From: Pyrenochaeta sp. MPI-SDFR-AT-0127
Taxonomy: Eukaryota > Ascomycota > Dothideomycetes > Pleosporales > Cucurbitariaceae
Reading direction: 5' to 3'
Assembly: GCA_020747015.1 (NCBI GenBank)
Contig: JAGTJM010000022.1
Coordinates: forward strand, 372,001 to 436,000
Length of the DNA: 64,000 nt
Translations under genes and position numbers: made by a program
The notes under the pieces: generated by a model
What the model was told of the DNA's origin: nothing
What the model saw: the letters and a program-made list of their open reading frames with translations, nothing else
Databases searched by the model: none
Part shown: positions 44,892-57,170 of the stretch, piece by piece
Layout: each line of letters starts with the position of its first letter
Numbering within the stretch: the first letter of the stretch is position 1

Positions 44892-45596
44892 ACGCCGCCC
44901 ATCCTCACAAAAAAAACAACAAAATTCATGATCTCTCAAGAATATTGGGAGATGCTGCAGCATCCTCAACGCGTTTACTACCCTCCAAAAAGCTTGGGTA
45001 GGGGAAATGGGATTTTTTTTTGGCCATACTCAACGGCCGCAGCGCATGGGCGTACAAAAAGGAAACATTTTTTGACTTTCTTGTTATAATAATTTATGAT
45101 ATACCCCCTTTGTGTGGGCGGATGGAATGTAGATAAGAGGGCTGTGGTTGGTTAAGTGGTATGGCATGAGCTGGCATAAGGCCGTCACGGGTAGGGACTG
45201 TTGGGTAATGATCATGATGTTATGACCCCCCACTTTTGAAATATATCTTCGTGCAATTCACGGTTAGTGATTGCTGACTCTGAACAAGAATTTTTTTAAT
45301 TTTGGTTTTAAAATTCTCAAATTTCTTGATCCATGATTGTTTCTTTCCAACAACCTAGATTCGGCGTGATGTTGAATGGTAGAAGGGCCATCTTGCTGGG
45401 CGAAATGTAGAGAATTTCCAAACGTGATTGCCCAACTGCCATGGGTTCATGTCTCGTCCCACATTTTGCAGTCAAAAATCCAATCCACAAACTCCAGTGT
45501 GTACTACCTGCAAATGCTCAAATACCTGAATGGTATGCTTTTCCAGCCTTTTTCTCGCCCCCTTTTGCCAGCCACAGGGGCTGCTCTTGTTCGTCC
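44892..45596. other. Convergent 3' spacer
   Basis: Between the TBC and XPT1 genes; it contains several A and T runs (near 44908 and 45012). No gene was seen. Confidence 0.4.
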
Positions 45597-46600
45597 TTAG
45601 TTCGACTCTTGCTGCTTGGACAAGCGGTCGTGCTCGTCAATGTCACTATGCCATTGTTAGTCGCTGTCTTCAAAGCTTGAAAATGTTTATGATTTGCGTA
45701 CGTAGCTTCCCAAGGATAGTTGATCCAAACATCCTTCACTGTCCTCGCGGCCGCGTATCGGCCGTGGAGGATCTCCTGGGGTAGTATGCCCTTCTTTGGC
45801 TTATCCTTGTTGTGCAGGACGAAGATGGAGAAGTTTGTCTTCTCGCCCTGGCGTCCTAGCTTGGTGACCGCAGCCTCGACGTCCTTCTCCAACTCGCGCA
45901 CAGCATATTCGAGCGTTGTCCGGGTGTCGTCTACCTCATCGACGATGAGGACGTTCTTGCCAATCAGGTTTGCCATCTCGAGCGAGGACAGGTCGAGCCA
46001 TTGTGTACGTGTAACTTTTGTGCCGGGTTGCTCGACTTCAGAGTCCTCGCCCGTGCCGAGTTGTTCGTAAAGGGAGAGACCGATAGCCTGAATGGGGATG
46101 TTTGGGCGGCCAGGAGCTTTGAGGAAGGATCTGAGTGTTCAAATTAGCTTTCCAAGGCTTTCTTGCTGGGAGCCTGGTGAGGATGTGCATACCGCAAAAT
46201 GCGCGCGGGGACGTAGCCTCCACCGCCAATGGCAATCATGAGGTTGGGTTTGAAGTCATTGAGGATCTGGTCTGCCGCTTCCTGGCAGAGCTTGTGGACC
46301 TGTGCAATTCCGCGCGTCAGTCTCGTTTCTCGCTTGTACTCTGGAGGCAGAAATGGCAAGGTATCGGTATGTGACTGCTGGGTCGATGCACCAGTATGTC
46401 GTGTCACCATAGCGGGCACGCTATAGGCAGCGGTAGCGTGTTGCCATGCAGTCTTCTGCGTCGTCGTACGTTCGAGAAAATCTAATGCGAGGCTGCAGCG
46501 GTACACGAGGATACCGGGTGCGCGTGTGCCATGCGCTCAATCGCAAGTGTAACGCCCATGTACATACCTGGTTATATGTGACGTAGACCTTCTCGACCAT
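45597..46600 (-). CDS. XPT1: Xanthine/hypoxanthine phosphoribosyltransferase
   Basis: Four exons (46568-46600, 46193-46299, 45702-46130, 45597-45645) encode 205 residues. Exon 1 gives MVEKVYVTYNQ and joins to VHKLCQEAADQIL, matching yeast Xpt1. The PRPP-binding signature VLIVDEVDDTRTTLEYAV lies near residue 105; MIAIGGGGYVPARILRSFL and PIQAIGLSLYEQLG are also typical. The final exon restores YPWEATDIDEHDRL. The enzyme salvages xanthine, and possibly guanine or hypoxanthine, to nucleotides in the cytosol. The first intron is 268 nt, five times the local norm, and holds an alternative in-frame start at 46506. Confidence 0.92.
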
Positions 46601-47071
46601 TTTTGCGGGTGTCTTTTCTGTTTCTGTCTTGATTTGGAGTGTTCGAATATGAGGTACCGAGAGTAAATGTCAGTGTGTGAGGCTCTCAAAAATTTCTTGA
46701 CGCGGCAGAGTCAACCATTGAGGTGCACTGAAAAGGCAACCGGAGGTGGCCGACAGCTTGGAGGGGTAAGCTAGGACCAAGTGGGCCTAGGTGCCGCTAG
46801 ACGCAGCGTACTCAATGCGCCAGCACGCGATCGCGTGTGACCTTCTTAAAGCGAGAAACTAGGCAATAAATACGATGTGTAGCCGTAGCATTTTGCGTGC
46901 ACCTAGCGCCAAATCGAACTGACTACTCTTATGGACTGCTTCAAACCACGGGTTATTGTAGAGGATCACACAGGTGCCATCGACGTCATCTGGCTCCTAT
47001 CAATACCTTCACGCTGCCCATCGATAAATGGAGTTTGCGCATTGGAATAACCAAGGTTCCTCCATATGTTG
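46601..47071. promoter_or_regulatory. Upstream region of XPT1
   Basis: 471 bp between XPT1 and the end of the F-box gene on the same strand. No repeat or RNA gene was recognised. Confidence 0.4.
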
Positions 47072-48817
47072 TCATTCCAGACTATTTCCTAATACCTCAA
47101 ATTCTCCAATGCCAAAGAAAGAACCACCCTGCTTTGGCCGGTTTTCGCTATCATTGAAGCACAACAAATAGACTGTGTCGATGACGTTGCGGATGACATA
47201 GTCCTCATTCAACACAATAGGAATGCTGTAGCCTCCCATTTCGTCCATCATCTCTGAGCCGTCCAGCTCAGATATAACGGGTTTCCATTCATGGGTGCCA
47301 CTACTCCAGGTTAACGATGTACTAGGAAATGCAATCTTGAGAGTATGTACCCAGGGTCCATGTGCGCCAAGATAACGTGCGGCTCTGAGTGCTGCTCAGT
47401 CGGTCCCAGCCCATAACAAGTATCCTTCCACCATGCCGTGAATTGGGATGAAGCATCACTGATGGCGATGAACTTGTTGAGTTGCTCGTCAAACTGAACA
47501 TATGTTTGCACGTCCAGTACTACACTTCTCTTGCCCTTGATACGTGTCGCAAACCGACCATTGTGGTCAACTGGGACGAACTCACTAGCGTCAAGTTGGA
47601 CGCTTCCGAGTAGTTTCCAAGACCCATGTGAGGTGTTGAGACATACCCCATCATAGGTGAATCGACTGTATATAATGGGTCCAGGCATGTTGTCACACGT
47701 GTCAAGCTGGAGGGCCACCTCTTTGGAACAAATGATGTCGCCAAATACGACAATAGTCTTAGTGTCGGGTTGCAGTAAAAGAGCTATATCGTGTCTATGT
47801 GTGCATCTAATGCGAGTCAGCGATAAACACTCTACAGCTTCATGGCCGATGTATATGAACTCCAATAGCTGCTTGTCTCATTTGCATGTGCTGGCGATAG
47901 AAGGCATGCTCACCCAGCGCCAGAACTAAAGAAATGATGCGATGGGTTCTGAACAATTTGAAATGATTTGCCACATTTGGTATCATAGTCCCAGACATAG
48001 ATGGATATATGGTCAACGTGAGATGAGGCGCATGCAACAGTTCGTCCACGACAAGCTACAGTGTTGAAGAATGAGTTGCTAGGCACTCTGAATTTTTTCT
48101 GCCCGTGACCACTCAAGGTCGAGACATAGCAGATATTGCGGGACGTAGTCATTACTACCAAGTGATCGGAGGCGTATATTGCACGAATGTGTTCTCGGGC
48201 TTCTCCACTCACAGAGCGCAGGGTCCATGATTTGAGATTGAACATGTAGACCAAACGAGCAAGGTGTGGTGGCTCAGGACATGATAGCCACACGAGGAAG
48301 TCGCCAGTCAGAATGGGACTGGGCATGTCATCTGCTGGATAGAACTTGAAGCAGCAGCGAGGCTTGCCATTGCGAAAGGCATGGATGCGTCGAGCTTTCT
48401 GCTCGCAGACGGCATGATCAGCGGTGGACAGATCGACCGTGTGCTGATACCAGTGGTTTAGACTCTGTTTAAGCACATGCAAGCTGCGCAGAGTGCGACT
48501 CCAGCGCCTGGACACCTACATGGAGGCGTTAGCTGAAGTTTCTGACGTGTGTCTGGCGACCAAGACGCCGAGGAGGTGCTCACACACTGCAGGCGATAGG
48601 GCGAGGAAGTGTCGAGGTAGGCGAAGATGTGAGCCACCAGCTCAATGGGCAGCTGTCCGATGATGTCGCAGTGGAAGGATCGAGCGCTGGTGAGGGCGTG
48701 TAGCTTTCGCCATTCGTATGGGGTTAGTTGTGGGAGCAATGCGTGGAGAGCTTGCAGCCTCGAGTCATTTGTCTGCAGGCCGGCAAAGGCCTCGACGACG
48801 CGAGCAGGAGTACCCAT
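47072..48817 (-). CDS. F-box protein
   Basis: Four exons (48584-48817, 47914-48515, 47351-47806, 47072-47300) give 506 residues. The F-box spans the first join: IIGQLPIELVAHIFAYLDTSSPYRLQC then VSRRWSRTLRSL. The rest has alternating beta segments that could form a propeller (LVWLSCPEPPHLARLVYMF, then HLVVMTTSRNICYVSTLSG, then DIALLLQPDTKTIVVFGD). The C-terminal exon gives KPVISELDGSEMMDE and YVIRNVIDTVYLLCF. Introns 2 (107 nt, CTGAC branch) and 3 (50 nt) are inferred from phase; simpler reading gives apparent frame breaks. It likely recruits a substrate to an SCF ligase. The substrate is unknown. Confidence 0.8.
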
Positions 48818-49777
48818 AGGGGAATGCGAGCAGTTCCTTCAGGGACACCGACGCCATCAATAGGCGGAACTGTGCAGCCGCGTCTGACTCGCGAGGATGA
48901 CGTTTGATGTTGACGCACAGCAGCGTCTGTGCGGTGGCCTCAGGTCTGCCGCAGACGATCGCCAGTCGTGAGGAGCGGACCGCCGAACTGGACAGGCGAA
49001 CTGGACAAAGAGCACAAACGGGAACCCCTCGTCTGTGGCGATCGGCCTTTGCGGGCTGAAGGTTTGCACAGCAGCAGAGCGGGCATGCCATTGAGTGGCT
49101 CAGCTGCTGGGCGGGCAAGCAAAACAGCAGCAGCAGTCTTGCCAATGCTGCCAGACGGGCGACGCTACAGGACGACGCTGGCCACACCGTGGCATTTCGC
49201 AGCTGGAGCGCCAGAAGCAGCAGATGGCGCCGGACGGCATGTACAACGCGGTGCGTGTCGAGCCCCCGCCGGGCAGAGAGACGAGTCCTGATGTGGCGGC
49301 GACATTAGAGTGGGCTGTATAGAGTCGAACGGAGGTTTCAGTTGATGGCATGCCCCCCGTCGCCCTCTGCCCCTGCTAGACTGACTGACTGCCCTGGAGC
49401 GAGCTGCAGCCGGCCTGGCTGCGGCGGCCCTACAACGGTAGCCAGACCCGGACTACGGCCCATCCACTGCTCGCAGACGGTCACCCGCAAGCACGAGGGC
49501 CAGAAGGAGCATTCGGCGGTCCAGCATTAGCATTTGAACATGTGCCCGCCCCGTTTGTCACTGTCCCCGAGATTGGATGCCGCTCTGTCTCGTGCTGCGC
49601 AGTGGCCTGAAGCCGCTCCCAAACCCATCTCCACACCTGCGGCTGCGCTATCCAACCGAGGGGAACGCTGCTGGTTTCCGCCCTCTCAGCCTGTGCCTGG
49701 GCCTCCTGGATATTGGGACTGTTGCGACACACAAACCGCAGACGCTCTGCCGCGGCCCATAATTCCTCAGACGCCAA

Positions 49778-49863
49778 CTGCTGCTGTTGCTACTACTGCT
49801 GCTACTACTGCTGCTACTACTGCTACTACCGCTGCTACTACTGCTGCTCTCCTCGTCGTCGTC
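49778..49863. repeat. CTG/CTA trinucleotide repeat
   Basis: An imperfect tract of CTG and CTA triplets, with a final CGT run at the right end, upstream of the HSF gene. Seen directly. Confidence 0.95.
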
Positions 49864-50246
49864 TCCGTACCCGTATCCCGCTCCCATCCCCGTCCTCCCC
49901 ACCGCACATGGCCGCCTGCAGACGACAAGCGCACCAAATCTCGTAGAATTGACGCTCGGACGCCCTGATCGACTTGTGCATGAGCTCCTATTCCAGGCCG
50001 GGCGGCAGCATCCGACACAGCACCTCGTTCTCCTCTCAGCCCAACTCTTCTGGAACAAAAAACTGCCACGGCTCGCGCATGCGCTAGAACAAAGTCCAAA
50101 AGTCCCAAAAAAAGGCTTTCCACTCGGATCTCACCCTTCGCAGCCCGCCGCTGACCATCCATATCGCATGCTCCTCCGCGTCTCCTCCGCTCGGCCACGC
50201 CCATCGCTACCCCTACGTCGGGACCCTGCATCCACTCGACCTTTTG

Positions 50247-50302
50247 CTTCTTCTTCTTCTTCTTCTTCTTCTTCTTCTTCTTCTCCTTCTCCTTCTTCTT
50301 CT
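50247..50302. repeat. (CTT)n tract in HSF gene leader
   Basis: An almost perfect CTT/TTC tract of about 18 units on the + strand, 160-220 bp before the HSF start codon. Strand asymmetry makes it a polypyrimidine stretch in the presumed 5' leader. Confidence 0.95.
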
Positions 50303-50464
50303 CGCACACGCCTGCACGCTGTCCGCCCTCAGCCCGGCATTGCCGACTCCTGTTCCGCAACCTCGTCGGTTTGCCTGCCTGGAAGACAACCGTCGCCCAT
50401 CCTGCTCTAGCAGCCCAACACCCTCAACATCGCTGTCGCTCTCCACACAAGACCCACCCACGCC

Positions 50465-52540
50465 ATGGCTTCGGTCGCAGAAGCCCGTCGAAGCCCTTTC
50501 GCTGCCGATCCGCACAATCCAACCCTCCACAAGTCCATACCCATCCTCCCATCCTCCAGCTCCACGCTGGCCCCGCCGCGCGACCCCATGGACATCACCC
50601 CGACTTCCACATCCACCATGGGCCCACCCACGTTGAACTGCTCAAGTTTCGAGCGCAACGGCACTTCTCAGAACCAGACGCAATTGCATGCCCAGACCAC
50701 AAACGGCGACTCAGGGAACACATCGCCCAATGGCAATTCGGCCTCTGCAGTGGGAGCTGCGGCCGCCGCACAGCAACCAAAAGTCGTGCAAACCGCCTTC
50801 ATACACAAGCTATACAGGTGGGGAAGCCCCCTTACCCGTTCAACTGCACGCACTGGCTAACACGGTTTACAGCATGCTCGAAGACCAAAGCATTCAGCAC
50901 CTCATATCGTGGGCAAGCACAAACGAGAGCTTCGTCATGTCGCCCTCGAGTGAATTCTCCAAAGTGTTGTCGTACGTAGATCGGGAGCTATGGCCCTTTT
51001 TAATCTATCTAACCGACCCTCTAGATCATACTTTAAGCACACCAATATTTCCTCTTTTGTCCGACAATTAAACATGTATGGCTTTCATAAAGGTGGGTTT
51101 GCAAAGGTAGCATGTGCCTTGGTACGCATCACATGCTAACGGGCATATTGCAGTCAGCGACGTCTTCCACACTGGCTCTCCAGACTCTCCGCTCTGGGAA
51201 TTCAAACACGGGAATGGCAACTTCAAGCGCGGGGACCTGGTCGGTCTGCGGGAGATCAAGCGACGAGCCTCGAGACATGCACTTATCCACCGAGACTCCT
51301 TTTCCGCACCCAAGCTTCCAACTGGCCCTCCTGTGGGACAACCCGTCGAGCCAATGCCGGATCCTGTCGAGTCACGCCTCAATGGTCTTGAGCACAGCTT
51401 GTATGACATGCACGCGCGGATGCAGCGGTCAGAAGACACGTGTGCCTACCTCAATCAAAAGACCTTGGTTTTGATGGAGGGTATGATGCGATGTCACCAA
51501 GTAAGCCGATGCGTCGAGACCTGATCTACACTAGCTAATGTACCGCCAAGTGGAATCAAGAGCTCACTAATTATATTATGGCCATGGTGCCAGACCCGGA
51601 AAATCCAATTCACAAGGATGGTATGCATATATGCTTAAACTTTATACTGGCGACATGCTCACGTATATGACTAGTCTCAATGATGCAGCGTGACATTAGT
51701 CGGCAAACCGACATGTTACGAGCTTTAGAAGCACCAGAAGAGCCCCTCTCTGCACGTCAACCCTACTTCATGCAGGTCGACAGCAACAACGGACCTCCTC
51801 TTTCCCCGCGGCAGATGCCCCAGGACAATCTATCCGAGTCACGACGAGGCTCATTGGCCAGCATTTCGCGCCAAGCACCATATAAGCCTCCAGTTCCGGC
51901 CCATATTGCGATTTCTCCGCGACGTTACGGCTCAATAGGGACGGGTAATTACTCTCCATCTTCAGCCAGAACCCCAGCCCAACACCAGCCACCCCCACCC
52001 CCTCCACCCTCTATCCAGCAGCCGGGGCCAGTTGGAAATCCAGGAAACAACAGTCTGGGGAGCAGCTCATCCCCGCCTTATAATCTGTACAGGCGGCATA
52101 CCTCGGCAGATATACGCACGACCCTCGGTTGGCAGCCACAACCGCCGCCCAGCGGCCCAGCACACTCGCCCTACGCCTCTGGACACAATTCTTCCCAGTG
52201 GCCCTCCTCGCCACACCGAACGCCTATCGGAGGCGGCGACCAGCAGCTCCGTGATGCTTTGGAGTCGTATCAGTTGCCCCGTGGACCCAGGCAGCAGAGT
52301 TCGAGACAAGGTACTCCGCCTTTGACAACCGACAACACCCCCTCCACATTAAGCGCAGATAGCGGGTGGTCACTCCCGGGTGCACGATATCCGTTCAAGG
52401 GCATTGATACCCCTGGGCCACCAACGCGTCGCTCAAGCATGGCATCCAACGTACACTCGCTACTGAACCCCGCAGAGACGGCCGAACGAGCGGATGAAGA
52501 CGAGCCCGAAGACGCACGCAAGCGAAAGCGGATGCAGTGA
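50465..52540 (+). CDS. SFL1: HSF-type transcription factor, Sfl1-like
   Basis: Six exons (50465-50817, 50873-50971, 51025-51092, 51154-51500, 51551-51620, 51675-52540) encode 600 residues. The HSF DNA-binding domain is split by three introns and restored as AFIHKLYSMLEDQSIQHLISW, SFVMSPSSEFSKVLSSYFKH, then the recognition helix NISSFVRQLNMYGFHK, and PLWEFKHGNGNFKRG. A helical region after it (LNGLEHSLYDMHARMQRSED) could be the oligomerisation coiled coil. The long C-terminus is Pro/Ser/Gln-rich and ends with basic KRKRMQ. Domain placement after a ~100-residue N-terminus, and the lack of a long HR-A/B, suit fungal Sfl1 repressors rather than Hsf1. The symbol is by resemblance. Confidence 0.87.
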
Positions 52541-53895
52541 GGATGACACCATTTTCACTTTCCTGTAGTTGTATGTTTGTTCCGGAAGTTTGTGGACAGA
52601 TCTGCATTTTTCGGACTCATTTTTGCGCCTTTGCTGGGTCACGATGCACATCTCCCTCAAGACCCATGCTGTTCTATTATTATCTTTCTGTTTATTTTCG
52701 TGTTCATGTTTTCCTAGCTCGTTTACAAATATCCCAAGCCTTTTCTTTGTTGGTATTTCTTTACCCAATGTAGGTTGGAAACAAGGGGGCCATGTGCACA
52801 TAGGCAGGCATACGCATCTAAGGCAGGATGGGGATATGTCTCTCTTTTCTTATACTCATATTTTTTTTGTCAGCCAATCCCTGCCAGAAAAACTCATTCT
52901 TGGAGTCGCATTTGGCCCTTGCCTTTTATCATTTGTCGCTACGAAATGGTCTTTTTTTTTGTTCATGTCTACAATCATCATATGCCATGCCATATGTCTC
53001 CAATCATCATAATTGTTTTCGGTTTTATCATCGCTGGGTTTTGTTTTGGTTAAATCGGCAGAAACCCCCTTTTCCTGTTGGTAGTGGTTTTTATGTGTTT
53101 GTTTGATGTAGCATCTTGCATTTACCTCAGCCTCCTTGGTTGTATCTAGGTCCACGCTATGAACAAATGAAGTGTCACATGTCGTCTATGAATGCATTAC
53201 TGTCCAGTATTTCAAACGTGCTCTCCCATTGTTCTGTGCTGCTCCTTTTTTTCTCTAGTTGATCCATTTCAATTTTGTTTTTGTATTTTTAAAAAAAAAT
53301 TGAACCCCTTACTCTCTGGCACAGATTCACTTGAGTTGCCTATTCTGCTCCTCTTCCTTCCCGACATCTACCATGCATGTGATGATGAGGTTGTATGTTA
53401 TCAGTAAACAAACAAGGATATCAGCAATACGCCTGCCTTAAATCTCTGGAGTGACTGTTCCGAGGCTTTGAAGGTATAGCTGAGTTACCAGAGTAGAAGC
53501 GTGTCCAATTACGGCACAGATAGAGCCCTCCATGCAGGTTACAGGGCAACCTTGTTTGGAAACCAGAATGAAGATAATGATACATTGCTCCATGGGGCGG
53601 CAAGGAACGAGTTTCATATAGATATGAAAGATCCAATATATGCTGACTCAGTGACATGCATGTACCTGCGTGAGCATATGAGCAAGGAAAGCAGGGTGAC
53701 AATAATGATAATGATGATGATGATCAAAAGTTAGCCATTCAAAATGCTGAATATGGCAGTCGCGCATATACGGAGCCGAAGCCAACCTAGCGGAATATAC
53801 AAATGAAACCCTGTTCCCCAAAACCTCGCTTTGATGCTAGCCCATGCTTTCTCCAGAACGCCATTGATGCAAATCTTTTCTATACACACACACCC
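52541..53895. other. Convergent T-rich 3' spacer
   Basis: 1.35 kb between the HSF and M28 genes. It is T-rich on the + strand near 52850-53310 and has a short GAT repeat near 53700-53725. ORFs here have hydrophobic, low-complexity translations and are not called. Confidence 0.4.
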
Positions 53896-56706
53896 TTATC
53901 TCGAACCCAGCTTGTCACCAGCTCTACTCAGTATATCGGCTGTCTTTTTGATCATCTTTGCTGCAGCAGCCATGTCCTTTTTCTCTATCGCGTCTCTTGC
54001 GAAGGGGAAAACTGCTGCTTCAAGTCCGTTGTTGGCGTCGGGTGCAAAGATGACGTGCTTGTATTGGTCGCGACCAGGTAGCTATTGCGTTGTTAGCATG
54101 CGTCTCAGACCTTACATTTGATAAGGAGAAAGGGCACTGGGGAGGGAAAACTTACACCGTGCTCTGCCTTGTCGTCCTTGTTGATTGGCAGGTCTAATAG
54201 GTCGCTCTCAAATTTGGCAATCTTAGCATTGTGGCCAACACGTTGCATAGTGACAGTCTGCGTTTCGAATCCTCCCGTTGCATAGACCTGGTTATACCAG
54301 AATGTTTCCCACTTGTGGAATTCATCAGCCTTCTTCTTGAACATGCTAAGACTGTCCACAAGAGGCTGGAAGATTTCGATATCATACCCGCTGGCCTTTG
54401 TCTCTGTCCAGTCGAGCAGCTTCTGACCTTCTTCTTGTAGCGCACGTGCATAGTCGTCAATCTTCATTGGCATGATAGGCTCTTGTGCGAGCTCGAGGAT
54501 GAGCAGAACCCATATTTGCGCAAGGAGGCTGTGAAACTTGAATCCAGGATCTATGTATTTCTTCATCCAGTTCAAGGTCTCGTAGCAGGAGCCAACCATG
54601 GGATTTGAAGCGTGGCTATTTTTGGCGTCGCTGGTGAAACCAAAATTGAGGGTTGAGGTGCCGGCAATAGACAGAAATGGTACGTCGTCACTTGCCGCAT
54701 TGGGGTTGCCTATTTTACCACCTTTGTTTTCCCAGAGCTCTTTCAAGGTCTTGTTCTCGTGTGGGTCTGTGAGGCGATCCAGGACACGGATCCATGCGTG
54801 CTGGAAAATAGGAGATCCAGTAGCCCAGAGTTTATCACCTGTGACCCCGACGTCGACATTCAAGTAGGCAATGGCGGTCTCACGGAGTGCGTCTGTATTG
54901 GCTTCCACATGCTCTGTCGAGCCGATTCGGTTGTATTCTCCGGCATCCCAAGAAGCAAATTCGATAGTACGCAGAGGACGCCACCCTTGAGCATGTAAAT
55001 CACCCAGGACTCTGACGACTTCGAGCATAACGGCTGTTCCGGAGCCTGGGTCTGCAGCGCCGAAGCACCACGAGTCGCGGTGATTCCCAATGATAATCTT
55101 ACGGGCAGGATCTTCATTGCCTCCAAGGGAGCCAAATACGTTCGTGATGCGCTGTTGCTGGACCTCGTCCTGGTGATTTTGCAGGTTGACTTTTGGCGAC
55201 GTATTAGGATGGCCTGAGAACCATTTACCACCAACATCCGGTATGCCTCCTACCCAGTCATCCGGGACTTCCTCGCCAGAACCCTGCAGTGACTGGAGAA
55301 GCTTTTGCGCGTCCTTCCAAGAAAGTGGTAAACTAGGAATTTTCGGTAGTGCAGGGTTGTTATCCTTGGACATGCGCTCTTGCTTCTTGAAACTTGGCTT
55401 TCCAGGAGTAAGAACATCGCCCATGATCATATTCGTCTGCGCGACTGAGCCTCGTTGAACGCTGTCGCCGGGTCGCCATTTGCCATCCGGCCAGGGGTTG
55501 CCCTTCTTGAAGCCATCGTCTGCCGGGTCCGAGTATACCAGCACGCCTGCAACTCCAGCTTCTTGTGCTGCCTTGATCTTCATCGCCAAGTCCGGTTGCG
55601 TTCCGTAATATCGGCAAAGCACGACTGAACCTTTTACATCGATGTCGCTGTCCCATAACCTCTTAAAGTCTTTCTTGTCACAGTAGTTAACATAGATCAG
55701 GGGTCCAGTAACATTTCCAGATGCCGAGAATCCGTGGAATGAAGCCGTCTGAACCTTTGGCGGGTTGAACACGGAAGGCTCCTCGAGTTTCGCGACCCAA
55801 GCTTTCTCTGGTGGCTCGACAATCGCAACCTGGCGGCCGCCCTCTTTTGCGTAATTCATGTATACCCAGTACCTGCGCATGTTAGTAAATCCACAACTGC
55901 CTCTAGTTCCACCCAACATACTCATCATGCGTGTACGTATCCATATGCGCAGCCTTGAATTTTCCCTCTATCCACTGTCCCAGAACCCAGCTTCCCTCCG
56001 AACCCCCGATGTGATCATAGCTCGTGATGTATTCTAGATTTTTCTCTATCCGCCAGCTCTCCACGCTCTGCAATGCCGTCTGCCGTACCCACTCGGGGTT
56101 AAAGGGCTGGCCGAATCCAGCGCCCATAGGTACGACCTCGCTCACCACCAGAAGATAGACCAGGGTAATGATGAGGATCAGGCCGAGTAGCCGCGCAAGT
56201 ACCGACCATCCAGGCTTGTACTCTTCCGGTATCGTAGGCATTCGTTGTGTTATAAAAGTGAAATCCGGCCGCCATGACGGCCATGGTATCCGAGGTAGGT
56301 GGAAGCTGGACAGCGTATGCGTGATGCTGTAGAAGCGTTTCGAGAAGCGCGATCTCGACTGATTTCTCCTTGAGCGCCCATTTTCTGCAGACTCGGGGTC
56401 CAGGATCTCCATTTCCTCCATTGTCTGCCGCAGTGCTTCATCCTGGCTCTCCCGGACCGGACTGTCGAGCTCTGAGTCGCCATCCTCGACGGATTGCACC
56501 GAGGGCGCCTGGTAGTATCCATTGCGCCTGCGCGAGTCGGACTGCGTGCGGGTATGTGGGCTCAACAGGCCTTGCCGTTCGGCATCGTCGCTGACCTCGT
56601 CGGGTCCTAGGCGTGCGGATGCATTGCGAGATGATGTCGCTTCTTCATACGAGGGAATGGGCGGTGGAGAATCGGCCCGTATGTAGCCATGCTTTTCGTC
56701 GCTCAT
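53896..56706 (-). CDS. M28B peptidase-like transferrin-receptor/PSMA family protein, probably inactive
   Basis: Three exons (55913-56706, 54156-55872, 53896-54081) give 898 residues. A ~165-residue cytosolic tail contains PIPSYEEA, a PY-like motif, and is followed by one membrane span (LLGLILIITLVYLLVVSEVV, ~172-191). Then come a PA domain (VLCRYYGTQPDLAMKIKAAQEAGVAGVLVYSD is its core), the M28 domain and the C-terminal dimerisation helices. Metal-site residues present include His of GNHRDSW (~527), Asp of ADPGSG and Asp of LNVDVG. The catalytic Glu of the DAEE motif is Gly here (DAGEY), and the His of the YHSVYET motif is Gly (VGSCYET). The 40-nt first intron has a perfect CTAAC. Alternatives are Tre1/Tre2-type adaptors. 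Confidence 0.88.
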
Positions 56707-57170
56707 TGTGATGTACAGGAAAGACCAACGGGTCCGGGTAGCACAATGTGTTGCGCAAAGGTTGTGGTGTAGGGGTCAGCTCGCCCGCGGCGAATAGTCC
56801 GTAAGAAGGGCGAGATTAGGTTTGGCGGGTAATGGTTGCTATTGGATGCACGTGTACATTGTGGAACAGAAGAATGAGCGACGAATACAATGTCAAGAAA
56901 TCAAGGAATGGGGGAGGCAGAGGATACGTTCTTGCGCTGTTGCGGCGGAGGCGTCTGGAGATAGCGGAGCGGAGACGTTGGCTGCCGAGTCCCAGCTCCC
57001 AAGCCTCTTGGTCCCTGAAACGAATACGACAGACGCGTAACCTGGACGCTACCACCGCATTGTTTGAGCATCATGTAATTGCTTTGCACGTCAGACATAT
57101 CCTGAAACGAATTGCTTCGCCGTTGAATTGGTCAACTATTAAATAGGTGCATTCGCCCTTCTTTCCATGT
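56707..57170. promoter_or_regulatory. Upstream region of M28 gene
   Basis: 464 bp between two minus-strand genes. Nothing further was seen. Confidence 0.4.

Larger units (their letters stand above)
48818..50464. promoter_or_regulatory. Divergent region with CT-rich HSF leader
   Basis: 1.65 kb between the F-box and HSF genes. The right part is CT-rich and holds two trinucleotide tracts, listed separately. Long ORFs here (up to 207 codons) are translations of the repeats. Confidence 0.45.

Noticed and set aside
47300..47420. Apparent frameshift near the 3' end of the second F-box gene
   Set aside because: A 50-nt intron (47301-47350) with a GTACAT donor and TAG acceptor joins in phase and leads to an open C-terminal exon, so no frameshift is needed.
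47807..47913. Phase mismatch after exon 2 of the same F-box gene
   Set aside because: Using the acceptor after CTGACTCGCATTAG instead of the nearest CAG gives a 107-nt intron that joins in phase.
49787..50410. Long ORFs of poly-Leu and poly-Ser character
   Set aside because: They are translations of the trinucleotide repeats in the HSF leader on both strands.
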